Below are positions 6,333 through 6,844 of a stretch of 6,844 bases of DNA, piece by piece. Where the stretch lies: positions 1 to 6,844 of the forward strand of contig CANGML010000092.1 in assembly GCA_947454585.1 (NCBI GenBank), read 5' to 3'. This DNA comes from Comamonadaceae bacterium (lineage in GTDB: Bacteria > Pseudomonadota > Gammaproteobacteria > Burkholderiales > Burkholderiaceae_C). A program made the position numbers and the translations under genes. The notes below the pieces were generated by a model, which did no database searches, was not told the DNA's origin, and was given only the letters and a program-made list of their open reading frames with translations. Numbering within the stretch: position 1 is the stretch's first letter; every line of letters begins with the position of its first letter.

Positions 6333-6844
6333 GGGGTGTAGCCTTTCAAAGCTTGCGTTGCGTGGGGTGATGCTTGGGCATCGGCAATGTATTGACGAAT
6401 GATGTCGTCAAAGGTTTTTTCGGCGTGCAATCCGAGACGGTTGGCGCGCACCGCCGTCGAGCCTTTGGGCCAGCGCGACACGATGCCTGCAATGGTCTCG
6501 TTGCGCGCGAAGCTCACGCGCGCGCGCGCGGCGGGGCCCGCCACGCGCTCCAGTGCATTCAGCATCTCTTGCACGGTCACGTTGAGGGCCGGTAAATTCA
6601 TGGCGGTGCGGCCGCCGTAAGCCTCACGTGTGCATTCGTAAATCGCGATCAAGCCTTCCACCGTGGCACGCGGTGAGGACACGGGGTGCGACACATCCAT
6701 CGCCACGGGGCAGACCGAGGGCTCGCCCGCCAAAGGCTCGCGAATGATGCCGCTGAAAAACGACGAGGCAGCGCCATTGGGCTTGCCAGGCCGCACGGTG
6801 ACGGTCATCAAGCGCGCGCTGCGGCCATCGATGTAGCCCTTGCG
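6329..6844 (-). CDS. denD: D-erythronate dehydrogenase-like protein (NAD-dependent epimerase/dehydratase family), 5' end outside the window
   Basis: The last 171 residues of a protein whose frame stays open to the window end (first visible residues RKGYIDGRSARLMTVTVRPG), so the start and Rossmann domain lie outside. Diagnostic stretches are VRPGKPNGAAS, FFSGIIREPLAGE, PVSSPRATVEGL, GGRTAMNLPAL and SRWPKG. I recognise these as the C-terminal half of DenD, an extended-SDR enzyme that oxidises D-erythronate at C2 in four-carbon sugar-acid catabolism. The family is about 320 residues, so roughly half is seen. TTG and ATG codons near 6811 and 6808 are internal, not starts. The stop overlaps the SDR start by four bases. 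Other operon members such as an OtnK-type kinase or OtnC aldolase would be expected upstream but are not visible. The family call is good; the precise substrate is inferred. Confidence 0.82.
   Translation of the reverse strand, partial: RKGYIDGRSARLMTVTVRPGKPNGAASSFFSGIIREPLAGEPSVCPVAMDVSHPVSSPRATVEGLIAIYECTREAYGGRTAMNLPALNVTVQEMLNALERVAGPAARARVSFARNETIAGIVSRWPKGSTAVRANRLGLHAEKTFDDIIRQYIADAQASPHATQALKGYTP
6517..6530. repeat. (CG)7 dinucleotide repeat inside denD
   Basis: Fourteen bases of perfectly alternating CG within the denD-like coding region, encoding part of an Ala-Arg-Ala-Arg stretch. Unlike a triplet repeat, gain or loss of one unit would shift the frame. High-GC genomes produce such runs by codon choice, so it may have no function. 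Confidence 0.7.

Noticed and set aside
1..6844. Search for tRNA, rRNA, CRISPR arrays, IS ends or transposases
   Set aside because: Reading both strands showed no cloverleaf-like gene, no spaced repeats and no transposase or integrase motifs. The boxA match is isolated and not followed by rRNA sequence.

Overview
The window looks like a chromosomal segment of a betaproteobacterium in the order Burkholderiales, most likely Comamonadaceae. This rests on the gene order (smg and dprA divergent from def-fmt), the generally high GC of the core genes, and the protein texture of DprA, Fmt, Smg and the DenD-like protein. No species call is possible from sequence alone. There are eight protein-coding genes (two cut by the window edges) and no rRNA, tRNA, CRISPR array or recognisable transposase.

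Left part, minus strand (1-2879): dprA (DNA-uptake/recombination mediator), then a subtilisin-like (S8) serine peptidase with a lipoprotein signal, then the first part of smg (DUF494). dprA and smg are normally close neighbours, so the peptidase gene appears wedged between them. It has its own AT-rich 101-bp leader (28 G+C of 101) carrying a 13-nt exact match to the rRNA antitermination element boxA and a small inverted repeat. This is the most unusual part of the window.

Middle, plus strand (2976-5569): def, fmt, azlC and azlD are tightly packed (9-bp gap, 6-bp gap, then a 1-nt TGATG overlap) and probably form one transcript that starts in the 96-bp dprA/def divergent spacer. Def and Fmt are the enzymes that remove and add the formyl group at the N-terminal methionine. 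AzlC/AzlD form a two-subunit amino-acid exporter of the branched-chain type.

Right part, minus strand (5580-6844): the 3' half of a DenD-like (D-erythronate dehydrogenase family) gene overlaps by ATGA a classical short-chain dehydrogenase. The pair points to a sugar-acid or polyol catabolic operon that begins outside the window. It runs tail-to-tail into azlD with only 10 bp between the stop codons. Apart from the peptidase insertion and its leader, the window is ordinary core and metabolic sequence; I found no clear undescribed multi-gene system.
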